Origin: Rhizobium sp. RU20A
Lineage (GTDB): Bacteria; Pseudomonadota; Alphaproteobacteria; Rhizobiales; Rhizobiaceae
Direction of reading: 5' to 3'
DNA: 64,000 nucleotides
Assembly (NCBI RefSeq): GCF_900155885.1
Contig: NZ_FTMB01000002.1
Coordinates: forward strand, 1-64,000
In this document: positions 35,245-42,419 of the stretch, in pieces
Numbering within the stretch: the stretch's first letter is position 1
Layout of the letters: each line of letters opens with the position of its first letter
Made by a program: the position numbers and the translations under genes
Notes under the pieces: model-generated
What the model was told of the DNA's origin: nothing
Seen by the model: the letters and a program-made list of their open reading frames with translations, nothing else
Databases searched by the model: none

Positions 35245-36401
35245 AGAAGTCCACGCGCCGAAAGATTGCGCATGAGGTCGGCGATGCCGAAGGTCCAGGG
35301 TGGGCATTCGGTGGAGAGGCTGACGATGTTGACGAGGCTGCCGAGCTCCAGATTGCTGATCGTCACGCGGTCGCCGCGCTTGTGGGTGAAGCCCTGGCCC
35401 TTGACGTCGCGGTCCTGAATGGGCGCAAAGAGCGTGCCCATGTAGAGCATGAAGCCATCCGGATACTGGTGGTGCGCGCCGATGGTCTGGGCGACGAGGT
35501 CGAGCGGATCGCGGCTGATCTCGCGCATCGTGCTCGTGCCATCCATCACGAAGCCGTCCTCGCCTTCGACGCGCAACGACAGATCGGCACGGCGCACGTC
35601 GTCGATGCCGTAGCCGGTATCGAACAGGCGGATGAAGGGGCCGATCGCGGCCGACGCGTTGTTGTCCTTCGCCTTGCCAAGCAGGAGCGCCGAGCGACCC
35701 TCGACATCGCGCAGGTTGACGTCATTGCCGAGCGTCGCGCCCTTGACGCGGCCGCGGCTGTCCACGGCGAGCACGATTTCCGGCTCGGGGTTGTTCCAGG
35801 TCGAGACCGGGTGCAGGCCGACGCTGGCGCCATGGCCGACGGCGGACAGAACCGGCGCCTTGGTGAAGACCTCCGCGTCCGGGCCGATCCCCACCTCCAG
35901 ATATTGCGACCAGACGCCTTCCTCGATCAGCGTCGCCTTGACACGCACAGCTTCCTCCGACCCCGCCTTGAGGTCGCGCAGGCTGTCGCCGACGATGGCG
36001 GTGACGCGGGTGCGGATCGCGGCGGCAAGCGCGGCATTGCCGGCCGCCTTTTCCTCGATGACGCGCTCGATCATGGAGCGCGCAAAGGTGACGCCGCAGG
36101 CCTTCACGGCCTGGAGGTCGCAAGGGGCAAGCAGATGCAGGCGGCCGGGGTCGCCCGCAGCATCAAACGCGGCGGCAAGGAGCGCGTCGATGCTGCCCAG
36201 CGTTTCGCCATCCGCGGCCTCAACCAGGGCGACGGGGTCATCGGCTTCCAGAAGATCGCGCATGGTGGGATGGGCTGGCGCGGTGATGTCGATGACCTTC
36301 CCGTCCCTGACCGCGACGAGCGATGGCCCGCCCCTGTCCGGGCGGAACACGCGGCCGACGAAATGGCCCTTTCCAAAGAGATCGGTGGTGCTGTCGGCCA
36401 T
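35241..36401 (-). CDS. Fumarylacetoacetate hydrolase-family protein
   Basis: A 386-residue protein with the FAH fold in its C-terminal two thirds. Metal-ligand carboxylates are expected in NPEPEIVLAVDSRG and GNDVNLRDVEG, and FIRLFDTGYGIDDV follows. The family acts on 2-keto-3-deoxy acids, acylpyruvates and related compounds as hydrolase, dehydratase or decarboxylase. The length and sequence fit the larger COG3970-like branch often found near sugar-acid catabolism, but no pathway genes are adjacent. The ATG at 36401 follows GGGAGG at usual spacing. Confidence 0.85.
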   Translation of the reverse strand: MADSTTDLFGKGHFVGRVFRPDRGGPSLVAVRDGKVIDITAPAHPTMRDLLEADDPVALVEAADGETLGSIDALLAAAFDAAGDPGRLHLLAPCDLQAVKACGVTFARSMIERVIEEKAAGNAALAAAIRTRVTAIVGDSLRDLKAGSEEAVRVKATLIEEGVWSQYLEVGIGPDAEVFTKAPVLSAVGHGASVGLHPVSTWNNPEPEIVLAVDSRGRVKGATLGNDVNLRDVEGRSALLLGKAKDNNASAAIGPFIRLFDTGYGIDDVRRADLSLRVEGEDGFVMDGTSTMREISRDPLDLVAQTIGAHHQYPDGFMLYMGTLFAPIQDRDVKGQGFTHKRGDRVTISNLELGSLVNIVSLSTECPPWTFGIADLMRNLSARGLL

Positions 36402-36499
36402 GGTCTTTTCCTCCCGTGACGGCATTCGCTTCCGTCGTGTGACAGGGCATGTGCGGCCTGTAAAGATGCCGAACTGCCGCTTTTTGCATCAGCAAATCG

Positions 36500-36524
36500 G
36501 GAACAATGGCGTCGATTGCACGTT
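36500..36524 (+). promoter_or_regulatory. EcfG-type general-stress promoter
   Basis: GGAAC at 36500-36504, 16 bases, then CGTT at 36521-36524: an exact match to the alphaproteobacterial EcfG (RpoE2) consensus. It lies 78 bases ahead of the ATG at 36602. Confidence 0.8.
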
Positions 36525-36601
36525 GGCTGTCACAGGAGAACGGCATGAGGCCGTTTCAAAGGGAACGGCATGAGGCCGTCCATGAACAGAGGAGACATCC
36601 G

Positions 36602-37162
36602 ATGAACGAGCATGTCAGGCCTGACAAGGACCGTCGTGACCGCCTCGCCGCCGAGGATACGCGCACGACCATCGACCCGGCGACCGGCGCGCCGGTTGAC
36701 CGTACGATCCCGGGCGAAACGGCGCAGCGCCCGATCGAAAACAATACTTATAACGCCGTCGAAACGCGCCCCGGCCGCAGCGGCTGGCCGATCCTCGTGG
36801 TGCTTGCCGCCGGTCTCATCCTGGCGCTGATCGCCTGGTACCCGGCCGAAGTCGCGACGCAGAGCGACACGGCAACCCAGCCGGCCGCGACGGACACGCA
36901 GACCGATACCACGACGACGACACCCCCGCCATCGGCCTCCACCGACAACGGCACGGTTCCGTCCACGGGCGAGCAGCCGACCACGACGCCGCCGGCCACC
37001 AATGACGCGACGCAGCCGACCACCGGCACGACGCCCCAGGATACGGCTCCGACGACCACCACCCCGCCGGCTTCCGGCACGGAGTCCACCACGGGCACCA
37101 CGCCGTCGGACACCGTCCCGACCACCAATGGTCAGGGTCAGCCGCTCAGCAACGGCCAGTAA
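36602..37162 (+). CDS. Single-pass membrane protein with a Thr/Pro-rich outer tail
   Basis: A 186-residue protein. Residues 1-59 are charged and cytoplasmic, 61-79 form one helix (GWPILVVLAAGLILALIAW), and 80-186 are almost entirely Thr, Pro, Ser, Gly, Asp and Gln with no cysteine. The tail is predicted disordered and periplasmic. The start has AGAGGAG ten bases upstream. An exact EcfG promoter precedes the gene, so I infer general-stress induction, and a clear terminator follows. Related charged N-termini (DPATGAPVDRTIPGE) occur in rhizobial stress proteins, but I can assign no function. Confidence 0.8.
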   Translation: MNEHVRPDKDRRDRLAAEDTRTTIDPATGAPVDRTIPGETAQRPIENNTYNAVETRPGRSGWPILVVLAAGLILALIAWYPAEVATQSDTATQPAATDTQTDTTTTTPPPSASTDNGTVPSTGEQPTTTPPATNDATQPTTGTTPQDTAPTTTTPPASGTESTTGTTPSDTVPTTNGQGQPLSNGQ

Positions 37163-37182
37163 GGCCCGGTTAATGACATGGG

Positions 37183-37212
37183 AAAGCCGCGCTCAATCGG
37201 GCGCGGCTTTTT
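37183..37212 (+). terminator. Intrinsic terminator after the Thr/Pro-rich protein gene
   Basis: AAAGCCGCGC pairs with GCGCGGCTTT around a short loop, followed by TTTG. It is 20 bases beyond the stop and may also serve the convergent dehydrogenase gene. Confidence 0.85.
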
Positions 37213-37237
37213 GTGCTGAGCTTCCATGGAAGAAGCC

Positions 37238-38491
37238 TTACGCCAGGAAGCGCTCCGGACGGTAAGGTGTCAAGTCGATGACGGTCTTCTCGCCTGTCAT
37301 GGCTTCCGCCAGGGCCCGGCCGGTGACGGGACCGAGCGTCATGCCGTGATGGGCGTGGCCGAAGGCGAACCACAGGCCCTGATGGCGCGGCGCCTTGCCG
37401 ATGATCGGCATCATGTCGGGCGTGCAGGGGCGCGCGCCCATCCACGGCTCCTCATCGCGCCGCTCACCCAGCGGGAAGAATTCGCGCGCGACCCGCTCGG
37501 CGCGGGTGAGCTGTACCGGCGTCTTCGGCGCATCGCGGGTGGCGAACTCCGCGCCCGTCGTCAGGCGAATGCCGCGCAGCATGGGCGCGAGGAAATAGCC
37601 CTTTTCGGCGTCCAGCACCCAATTGTTGAGGACCGCATTGTCGGCCGTGCCGTAATGCATGTGGTAGCCGCGCTTGACGGCGAGCGGGAAGCGGTAGCCG
37701 AGCTTGCGGGTCACCGTATCGGCCCAGGGGCCGAGCGCCACGACGACATCCAGCGCTTCGACCGGACCTTCCGGCGTCGCAACGCGCCAGCCGGCGCCTT
37801 CCAGCACGTGCTCAAGCGTTGCCGCATCGCCGGAGACGAGACGACCGCCGAGGGATTCGAAATAGGCGAGATAGGCCTTGTTGAGGCTGTGGGGATCACG
37901 GATCGACCAAGGGTCGCTCCAGCGCAGGCCGCCGACGAGTTCGGCGCGGATGCCGGGTTCGATGCTCTCGAGCTCGGCGCTGGAGAGCTTCTGGTGGCTG
38001 ACGCCGAAGCCGGACGACAGGCGCTCGGCTTCGAGATAGGCCGCATCGCGCGCCTTTTCGGTGCGGAACACCTTCATCCAACCGTCCTTGCGGATCAGAT
38101 CGCCGGCGCCGGCGGCATTGATGAGGTCGGCGTGTTCCGTGACGGAGTTTTCAATCAGGGGCGCATAAAAGCGCGCAATGGCCTGATGCTGGGTGAAGCC
38201 GGAGTGCCACCAGTAGCGCGCCAGGAACGGGATAAGGCCCGGCAGCGCGCGGAAATGGTAGTGGGCGTCGATCGTGTTGTTCAGCGCATAGCGAAACAGC
38301 GCGCCGAAATCATGCGGGAAGCCGTAGGGGAAGACGCCCTCGCGCTGGATGAGGCCGGCATTGCCGAAGGACGTTTCCTCCCCCGCGCCGCGCCGGTCCA
38401 GCAGCACCACGCTCTTGCCGCGGCGCGCCAGATGGATGGCAGATGACAGGCCCACAATGCCCGCGCCGAGAACGATCACGTCCGTCTTCAT
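37238..38491 (-). CDS. FAD-dependent D-amino-acid dehydrogenase, DadA-like
   Basis: A 417-residue flavoprotein of the DAAO/DadA superfamily. VIVLGAGIVGLSSAIHLARRG (residues 5-25) binds FAD, ETSFGNAGLIQ (39-49) is the DadA-type flavin loop, and the C-terminal FAFGHAHHGMTLGPVTGRALAE closes the flavin site. DadA enzymes oxidise D-amino acids to keto acids and pass electrons to the membrane quinone pool. It is a single gene with no alanine racemase beside it, so the natural substrate might be another D-amino acid or an N-substituted one. Confidence 0.88.
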   Translation of the reverse strand: MKTDVIVLGAGIVGLSSAIHLARRGKSVVLLDRRGAGEETSFGNAGLIQREGVFPYGFPHDFGALFRYALNNTIDAHYHFRALPGLIPFLARYWWHSGFTQHQAIARFYAPLIENSVTEHADLINAAGAGDLIRKDGWMKVFRTEKARDAAYLEAERLSSGFGVSHQKLSSAELESIEPGIRAELVGGLRWSDPWSIRDPHSLNKAYLAYFESLGGRLVSGDAATLEHVLEGAGWRVATPEGPVEALDVVVALGPWADTVTRKLGYRFPLAVKRGYHMHYGTADNAVLNNWVLDAEKGYFLAPMLRGIRLTTGAEFATRDAPKTPVQLTRAERVAREFFPLGERRDEEPWMGARPCTPDMMPIIGKAPRHQGLWFAFGHAHHGMTLGPVTGRALAEAMTGEKTVIDLTPYRPERFLA

Positions 38492-38536
38492 CGTCTTCTC
38501 TCCTTGCGAGCCCGAGGCGTACCCCGGGGTCCAATG

Positions 38537-39043
38537 CTATTTCTTCAGTTTCGCCATGATCTGTTCGAGGTAGCCGAGCAGCACGGCCGAGGCCACGAAG
38601 GCGAGGTGGATGATCGTCGCCCACATCAGCCGGTCGGTCGTATATTGCTGGGTGTTCAGGAAGATCTGCAAGAGGTGGATGGAGGAGATGGCGACGATGG
38701 ACGAGGCCACCTTGATCTTCAGGCTGCCGGAATCCAGTTTGCCGAGGAAAGACACTTCGCCATCCTTTTCGCCCTCGTCGAAGCGGCTGACGAAATTCTC
38801 GTAGCCGGAAATCATCACCATGACGATGAGGCTGGCAACGAGGGCCGCGTCAATCAGGCCGAGCATGGCGAGAATCATATCGGCTTCGTCATAGACGAAG
38901 ATCTGCGCGGCGACCTTCCAGAGCTTGTACAGGAAGGAGACGGCGTAGATGCCGAGGGCGGCGACGAGGCCGAGATAGAAGATCACCAGCAGCCAGCGGC
39001 TGGAGAGAATGATGCGTTCTACGAGGAGTTCGAGCGACTTCAT
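38537..39043 (-). CDS. UPF0114 (YqhA, TIGR00645) membrane protein
   Basis: A 168-residue protein with about four membrane helices. The opening ERIILSSRWLLVIFYLGL, the central LGLIDAALVASLIVMVMISGYENFVS and the closing block WATIIHLAFVASAVLLGYLE are the conserved parts of UPF0114. The function of the family is unknown. The acidic loop EGEKDGEVSFLGKLDSGSLKIKVA is also typical. It stands alone on the edge of the stress island; I see no EcfG promoter directly upstream. Confidence 0.88.
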   Translation of the reverse strand: MKSLELLVERIILSSRWLLVIFYLGLVAALGIYAVSFLYKLWKVAAQIFVYDEADMILAMLGLIDAALVASLIVMVMISGYENFVSRFDEGEKDGEVSFLGKLDSGSLKIKVASSIVAISSIHLLQIFLNTQQYTTDRLMWATIIHLAFVASAVLLGYLEQIMAKLKK

Positions 39044-39153
39044 GGGTCCGGGCCATCATTGTGCAGGTGCGAAGACTGCCGAGATGATTAGCCAAGCCTG
39101 TCAAAGCCCGCAAGCGGATGAATGGGTCCGACTTGCTAAAATCGACGCCATGC

Positions 39154-39183
39154 AAAAGGGCGGCGCTTGCGCACCGCCCTTTC
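39154..39183 (-). terminator. Terminator after the DUF1328 gene
   Basis: On the minus strand AAAGGGCGG pairs with CCGCCCTTT and is followed by TTGC, about 27 bases past the stop at 39210. A-rich flanks allow it to act in both directions. Confidence 0.8.
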
Positions 39184-39209
39184 GATGAAAGGAACTCCTT
39201 GTCCTGCCT

Positions 39210-39374
39210 TTACGCCCGGCGGAAAAGACCGACGACGAGCGAGATGACAAGGAAGGCCAGGAAGAGGAAGAAGAGGATCTGAGCGATGCCGGCCGAGGCA
39301 CCCGCAATGCCACCGAAGCCGAGTACACCGGCAATAATGGCCACGACGAGGAAGACGAGAGCGTAGTAAAGCAT
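39210..39374 (-). CDS. DUF1328 small membrane protein
   Basis: A 54-residue protein made of two membrane helices ([20 protein letters not shown], and [20 protein letters not shown] after a short Gly/Ala turn), ending FRRA. The sequence [13 protein letters not shown] is the DUF1328 signature. Members are common in stress regulons of alphaproteobacteria and their activity is unknown. The ATG at 39374 follows GGAG, and an EcfG-type promoter lies 37 bases upstream, so general-stress induction is inferred. It is too short for standard gene-length cut-offs. Confidence 0.9.
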   Translation of the reverse strand: MLYYALVFLVVAIIAGVLGFGGIAGASAGIAQILFFLFLAFLVISLVVGLFRRA

Positions 39375-39410
39375 GGGTTTCTCCTTGGGGTCCTGAATTT
39401 ATGAACACAA

Positions 39411-39435
39411 AACTCCGGCTGCGGGATTTTGTTCC
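39411..39435 (-). promoter_or_regulatory. EcfG-type promoter of the DUF1328 gene
   Basis: Read on the minus strand: GGAAC (39435-39431), 16 bases, then AGTT (39414-39411). Only one base differs from the GGAAC-CGTT consensus. It lies 37 bases ahead of the ATG. Confidence 0.7.
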
Positions 39436-39560
39436 AAGGGGAGCTTTTCGTTTTTCTTTACCAAGAAGCTCCTCATTTGCGTAACCCAGCATATTTAACC
39501 ATGCCTTAACCATGATCTTCGGCATTTGCGCCTTGATGGCACATGCACGCCAGCCATGCG

Positions 39561-39586
39561 GGAACCATCGCCCCCAAGCAGACGTT
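39561..39586 (+). promoter_or_regulatory. EcfG-type promoter upstream of a small gene
   Basis: GGAAC at 39561-39565, 17 bases, then CGTT at 39583-39586, an exact consensus pair. The nearest downstream gene on this strand begins at 39655. Confidence 0.75.
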
Positions 39587-39654
39587 GACCGAATACCTAG
39601 ACATGATGAACAGCAGTCGGTTCGTAACGGTAGCAGGTAGTAGAGGCGATGATC

Positions 39655-39864
39655 ATGGCACTGCCCGTCAAACAGATATGGAAATCCGCCGTCGAGGCGG
39701 GAAAACCCCTGTCGCGCGCGGACAGCAGCGAGGCCCCGATAGCCCGGACCATGCGCCACCTGATGGCCGAGAGCACGGATAAGCAGGCTGTGGTGGATTT
39801 CGAAGGCCTGCTCGGTCGCCTTGCAGATGCCGAGGGCCGTAGCCGAAAGCCGCGCGATCATTGA
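39655..39864 (+). CDS. Small hypothetical protein, probably stress-induced
   Basis: A 69-residue soluble protein with no membrane helix or signal peptide. It opens ALPVKQIWKSAVEAGKPLSR, continues with EAPIARTMRHLMAEST, and ends in a basic tail RSRKPRDH. The ATG at 39655 has AGAGG nine bases upstream; an ATG two codons earlier is too close to that site. An exact EcfG promoter lies 69 bases upstream and a strong terminator about 70 bases downstream, so the transcription unit is well bounded. I recognise no family. Confidence 0.65.
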   Translation: MALPVKQIWKSAVEAGKPLSRADSSEAPIARTMRHLMAESTDKQAVVDFEGLLGRLADAEGRSRKPRDH

Positions 39865-39934
39865 GGGGCCGCGCCGGCCCTTGAACGATCGCGCTGCCTG
39901 CCGGTCAGCTTGCATCCTAAAGATCACCTTCATC

Positions 39935-39967
39935 AAAAAAAGCGCGCCGTCTCAAGCGCGCTTTTTC
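39935..39967. terminator. Bidirectional terminator
   Basis: AAAAAAAGCGCG and CGCGCTTTTT flank a short loop between two convergent small genes (ending 39864 and 39995). The A-run on one side and T-run on the other allow termination in both directions. Confidence 0.85.
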
Positions 39968-39994
39968 GGCTTTGACCCTGCGGCCGAGGAGAGA

Positions 39995-40324
39995 TCACTC
40001 TGAAAGAGCTGCGGCGGGCGACGTCATGTCGCCGGCATGGGCGACGATGGAGGGCGCATCGACGTTGACGGTGACATCGAGCTTGCCTTGCGGTGTGACG
40101 TCCCAGACGATCTCGAGATTGTCATAAATCATCGCCGGATCAATGGCGACGCAGGCACCGTAAATGTGAGGGGCCTGTCGGGCGGCGAGGCGGCTGGCAC
40201 CGGGCAGGTCCGCCTGGCAGTCCGCCGTCGTTTCGTAAGCCTCGACGGACACGGGCAGTTCGCGGCAAGACGTTTGCCCATCCCCGCAGGCGACGAGAAG
40301 AAGAATGGCAGCAACGTGTTCCAT
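39995..40324 (-). CDS. Small secreted protein of unknown function
   Basis: A 109-residue protein with a short hydrophobic N-terminus (HVAAILLLVA, signal-like) followed by four cysteines, in CGDGQTSC, DCQAD and GACVAID. They are probably disulfide-bonded in the periplasm. The C-terminal half contains YDNLEIVWDVTPQGKLDVTVN. The ATG at 40324 is preceded by GGGAG, and an exact EcfG promoter lies 34 bases upstream. It shares a divergent promoter region with the DUF3309 gene. No family is recognised. Confidence 0.7.
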   Translation of the reverse strand: MEHVAAILLLVACGDGQTSCRELPVSVEAYETTADCQADLPGASRLAARQAPHIYGACVAIDPAMIYDNLEIVWDVTPQGKLDVTVNVDAPSIVAHAGDMTSPAAALSE

Positions 40325-40357
40325 GGCGCGTCTCCCGCAGGACCAATGTCCATTCTC

Positions 40358-40382
40358 AACGTCGCGCTGTCGAAAGGGTTCC
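40358..40382 (-). promoter_or_regulatory. EcfG-type promoter of the secreted-protein gene
   Basis: On the minus strand: GGAAC (40382-40378), 16 bases, then CGTT (40361-40358), an exact consensus pair 34 bases ahead of the ATG at 40324. Confidence 0.8.
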
Positions 40383-40455
40383 GGGCGGCGCGGTGCACCC
40401 CTTCAACAGGCCGTGACAGGGTGAACCGCAAAAATGACGTGATAGCGCCGCGTCT

Positions 40456-40480
40456 GGAACAATTTCCCTGACACATCGTT
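40456..40480 (+). promoter_or_regulatory. EcfG-type promoter of the DUF3309 gene
   Basis: GGAAC at 40456-40460, 16 bases, then CGTT at 40477-40480, an exact consensus pair 60 bases ahead of the ATG at 40541. It faces away from the promoter at 40358-40382. Confidence 0.8.
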
Positions 40481-40540
40481 AATGCGGCAAGAAACATACC
40501 GGCAGCAAAGTCAAACGCCGGCGCAACGGGAGCGTACTGC

Positions 40541-40693
40541 ATGTCCACCATTCTCCTCGTCATCCTCGTTCTCTTGCTGATCGGCGCCCTGCCGACGTGG
40601 GGGCACAGCCGCTCTTGGGGCTACGGCCCTTCCGGAGGCCTCGGCCTCGTGGTCGTTATCCTTCTCATCCTGATCCTCATGGGCCGCATCTAG
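40541..40693 (+). CDS. DUF3309 small membrane protein
   Basis: A 50-residue protein with two hydrophobic stretches, STILLVILVLLLIGALPTW and LGLVVVILLILILMGRI. They are separated by GHSRSWGYGPSGG, the glycine- and tryptophan-rich hinge typical of DUF3309. Its role is unknown; the family is frequent in rhizobial stress regulons. The ATG follows AACGGGAG, and an exact EcfG promoter lies 60 bases upstream. It is probably co-transcribed with the lipoprotein gene 65 bases downstream. Below usual length cut-offs but convincing. Confidence 0.88.
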   Translation: MSTILLVILVLLLIGALPTWGHSRSWGYGPSGGLGLVVVILLILILMGRI

Positions 40694-40758
40694 GCCGGGA
40701 CAGGAATGCCTTGAAAGTGCCTGCTCAACCACAGTCGCGTCCTCGAAAGGAACCCTAC

Positions 40759-41007
40759 ATGAAGAAGATTCTCCTCATCTCCGCCCTTATCCTGCCGCTG
40801 GCAGCCTGCAGCCAGACGGAACGCGGTGCCGGTATCGGCGCGGCAACGGGTGGCATCATTGGCGGTGCGGTGACGGGCAATGTGCGCGGTGCGGCTGTCG
40901 GGGCTGCCGTCGGCGGCGTGGCCGGCGCGCTCATCGGCAATGCCAACGAGCCAGGCCGCTGCTACTACCGTGACCGCTACGGCCGTCGTTACGTCGATGC
41001 CTGCTGA
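40759..41007 (+). CDS. Glycine-zipper lipoprotein
   Basis: An 82-residue protein. The signal peptide ends in the lipobox LAAC, with Cys17 the lipidation site. A glycine-zipper region follows (GAGIGAATGGIIGGAVTGN and GAAVGAAVGGVAGALIG), a motif of membrane-inserting outer-membrane lipoproteins such as the YMGG/SlyB kind. The C-terminus, CYYRDRYGRRYVDAC, has paired cysteines. It probably stabilises the envelope. The start has AAAGGA eight bases upstream, and a strong terminator follows. Confidence 0.85.
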   Translation: MKKILLISALILPLAACSQTERGAGIGAATGGIIGGAVTGNVRGAAVGAAVGGVAGALIGNANEPGRCYYRDRYGRRYVDAC

Positions 41008-41024
41008 TCACTTCAACAGGTAAC

Positions 41025-41061
41025 AAAAGACCCCGGAAGCTCTCGCTTCCGGGGTCTTTTG
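41025..41061. terminator. Terminator between the lipoprotein gene and nepR
   Basis: AAAAGACCCCGGAAGC pairs with GCTTCCGGGGTCTTTT. It has A- and T-runs on both sides, so it serves the rightward lipoprotein gene and the leftward nepR gene. Confidence 0.9.
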
Positions 41062-41085
41062 CATTGATGATCGGGGCAACTCACC

Positions 41086-41295
41086 TCAGGCCTTGCGCCC
41101 GGCAGCGGCCTCGGCTGCATCGAGCTTTTCCAGCAAATCGAGCAGCATGGCAGGGATCGGCTCCGCCTCCACCGCGTCGTAGAAGCTTTTCAGACGGCGA
41201 GCGATATCGCGATTGGCGTCGCCGGGCGCGAACACATCATCCGGTCCACTCCTTGCAGACGACACTGCGCGATCTTTTCCCATCTTCTCCGTCAT
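41086..41295 (-). CDS. nepR: NepR-family anti-sigma factor
   Basis: A 69-residue protein with the NepR core IARRLKSFYDAVEAEPIPAM followed by LLDLLEKLDAAE. NepR holds the stress sigma factor EcfG inactive until phosphorylated PhyR binds NepR instead. The N-terminal 30 residues are polar and probably disordered. phyR is divergent, 249 bases away, and an EcfG-type promoter precedes nepR, giving the usual autoregulation. The ecfG gene that normally follows nepR is absent: downstream there is only a terminator and the lipoprotein gene on the other strand. Confidence 0.9.
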   Translation of the reverse strand: MTEKMGKDRAVSSARSGPDDVFAPGDANRDIARRLKSFYDAVEAEPIPAMLLDLLEKLDAAEAAAGRKA

Positions 41296-41334
41296 CTCGC
41301 CATCTCCTCACACCGCGCCGACACCATGACAGCC

Positions 41335-41359
41335 AACCACAGGACGCTTTCGTTGTTCC
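41335..41359 (-). promoter_or_regulatory. EcfG-type promoter of nepR
   Basis: On the minus strand: GGAAC (41359-41355), 16 bases, then GGTT (41338-41335), one base off consensus, 39 bases ahead of the nepR ATG. Confidence 0.65.
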
Positions 41360-41544
41360 CGGCTTGCGGAAGCATCGTCCGATTCATCGATGGTCGCCCT
41401 GCAGCGTCGTGGCCGTGGAAGTGCGTTTCAACGAACTTTCCTTCCTCGCCAAAACATGGTCAAAACAAATCTCATCGATCCACGTCGGATCATGACGGGA
41501 ATTGTTTTGAATCCCGTAAAAATGTCTAGGCAAGGACCGACATA

Positions 41545-42342
41545 ATGTCACTTTCGATGCGTATTGCCGCCCATCTTCCCTATCTCAGGCGGTTTTCGCG
41601 GGCTTTGACGGGCTCACAGACGGTTGGCGACGCCTATGTCGCCGGCGTGCTGGAAGCGCTGATCGCCGATATCAGCCTGTTCCCCGCCCATGCGGACGAC
41701 AGGATCAATACGTTCCAGCTCTATTGCCGCATCTTCCCGACGCTCTCCATCACCGATACGGCGGCAAGCTCGCCCTTCGGCTGGGAGCAGAAGGCCTCCG
41801 TGAACCTTGCCCGCATGGCGCCAGAAACGCGCAAGGCCTTTCTGCTCGTCTCCGTCGAGGGCTTTTCGCCGGCGGAGGCCGCCCTTATCCTGGACGAGAG
41901 CGTCGAGGCGGTGGATGCCCAGCTCGCCGCGGCGGCCCGCTCGATCAAGGAGCAGGTGGCGACCGAGGTGATGATCATCGAGGACGAACCGCTGATCGCA
42001 CTGGATCTCGAAGATCTCGTGCGGGGCCTCGGCCATACGGTGACGGGCATTGCCCGCACCCATGCGGAGGCCGTCGATCTCTTCGCGCGCACCCAGCCGA
42101 AGCTGGTCCTCGCCGACATCCAGCTGGCGGACGGCTCGTCCGGGATCGATGCGGTGAACGACATCCTGAAATCCGCCACCATTCCCGTGATCTTCATCAC
42201 CGCCTTCCCGGAACGGCTGTTGACGGGCGAAAAGCCTGAGCCCGCCTTCCTCGTGACCAAGCCCTTCAACCCGGACATGGTGCGCGCCCTCATCAGCCAG
42301 GCGCTGTTCTTCAACGAAACCGCCAGTTCGGCACAGGGCTGA
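41545..42342 (+). CDS. phyR: PhyR general-stress response regulator (anti-anti-sigma)
   Basis: A 265-residue two-part regulator. Residues 1-135 are a sigma-factor-like domain (HLPYLRRFSRALTGSQTVGDAYV in the region-2 position, then SVEGFSPAEAALILDESVEAV in region 4). Residues 140-260 are a receiver with acidic Asp147, phospho-acceptor Asp191 in LVLADIQLADGS, Thr219 and Lys239. On phosphorylation the sigma-like domain mimics EcfG and captures NepR, freeing the sigma factor. It is divergent from nepR. No histidine kinase lies beside it. The ATG is chosen from the family N-terminus. I found no clear EcfG promoter ahead of it. Confidence 0.94.
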   Translation: MSLSMRIAAHLPYLRRFSRALTGSQTVGDAYVAGVLEALIADISLFPAHADDRINTFQLYCRIFPTLSITDTAASSPFGWEQKASVNLARMAPETRKAFLLVSVEGFSPAEAALILDESVEAVDAQLAAAARSIKEQVATEVMIIEDEPLIALDLEDLVRGLGHTVTGIARTHAEAVDLFARTQPKLVLADIQLADGSSGIDAVNDILKSATIPVIFITAFPERLLTGEKPEPAFLVTKPFNPDMVRALISQALFFNETASSAQG

Positions 42343-42360
42343 CGTCAGCCTTTAGAAGAC

Positions 42361-42396
42361 GAAAAAGCCGGTCTCCCGAGAGGCCGGCTTTTTCGT
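42361..42396. terminator. Bidirectional terminator between phyR and the permease gene
   Basis: GAAAAAGCCGG and CCGGCTTTTTC pair with a loop of about 13 bases, between convergent ends at 42342 and 42420. Confidence 0.9.
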
Positions 42397-42419
42397 AGAG
42401 CACGACTGCCCATTGATGG

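Noticed and set aside
41400-41544. An EcfG promoter ahead of phyR
   Set aside because: GGAAT and GGAAG words are present, but no CGTT-like word lies 16-17 bases after them.
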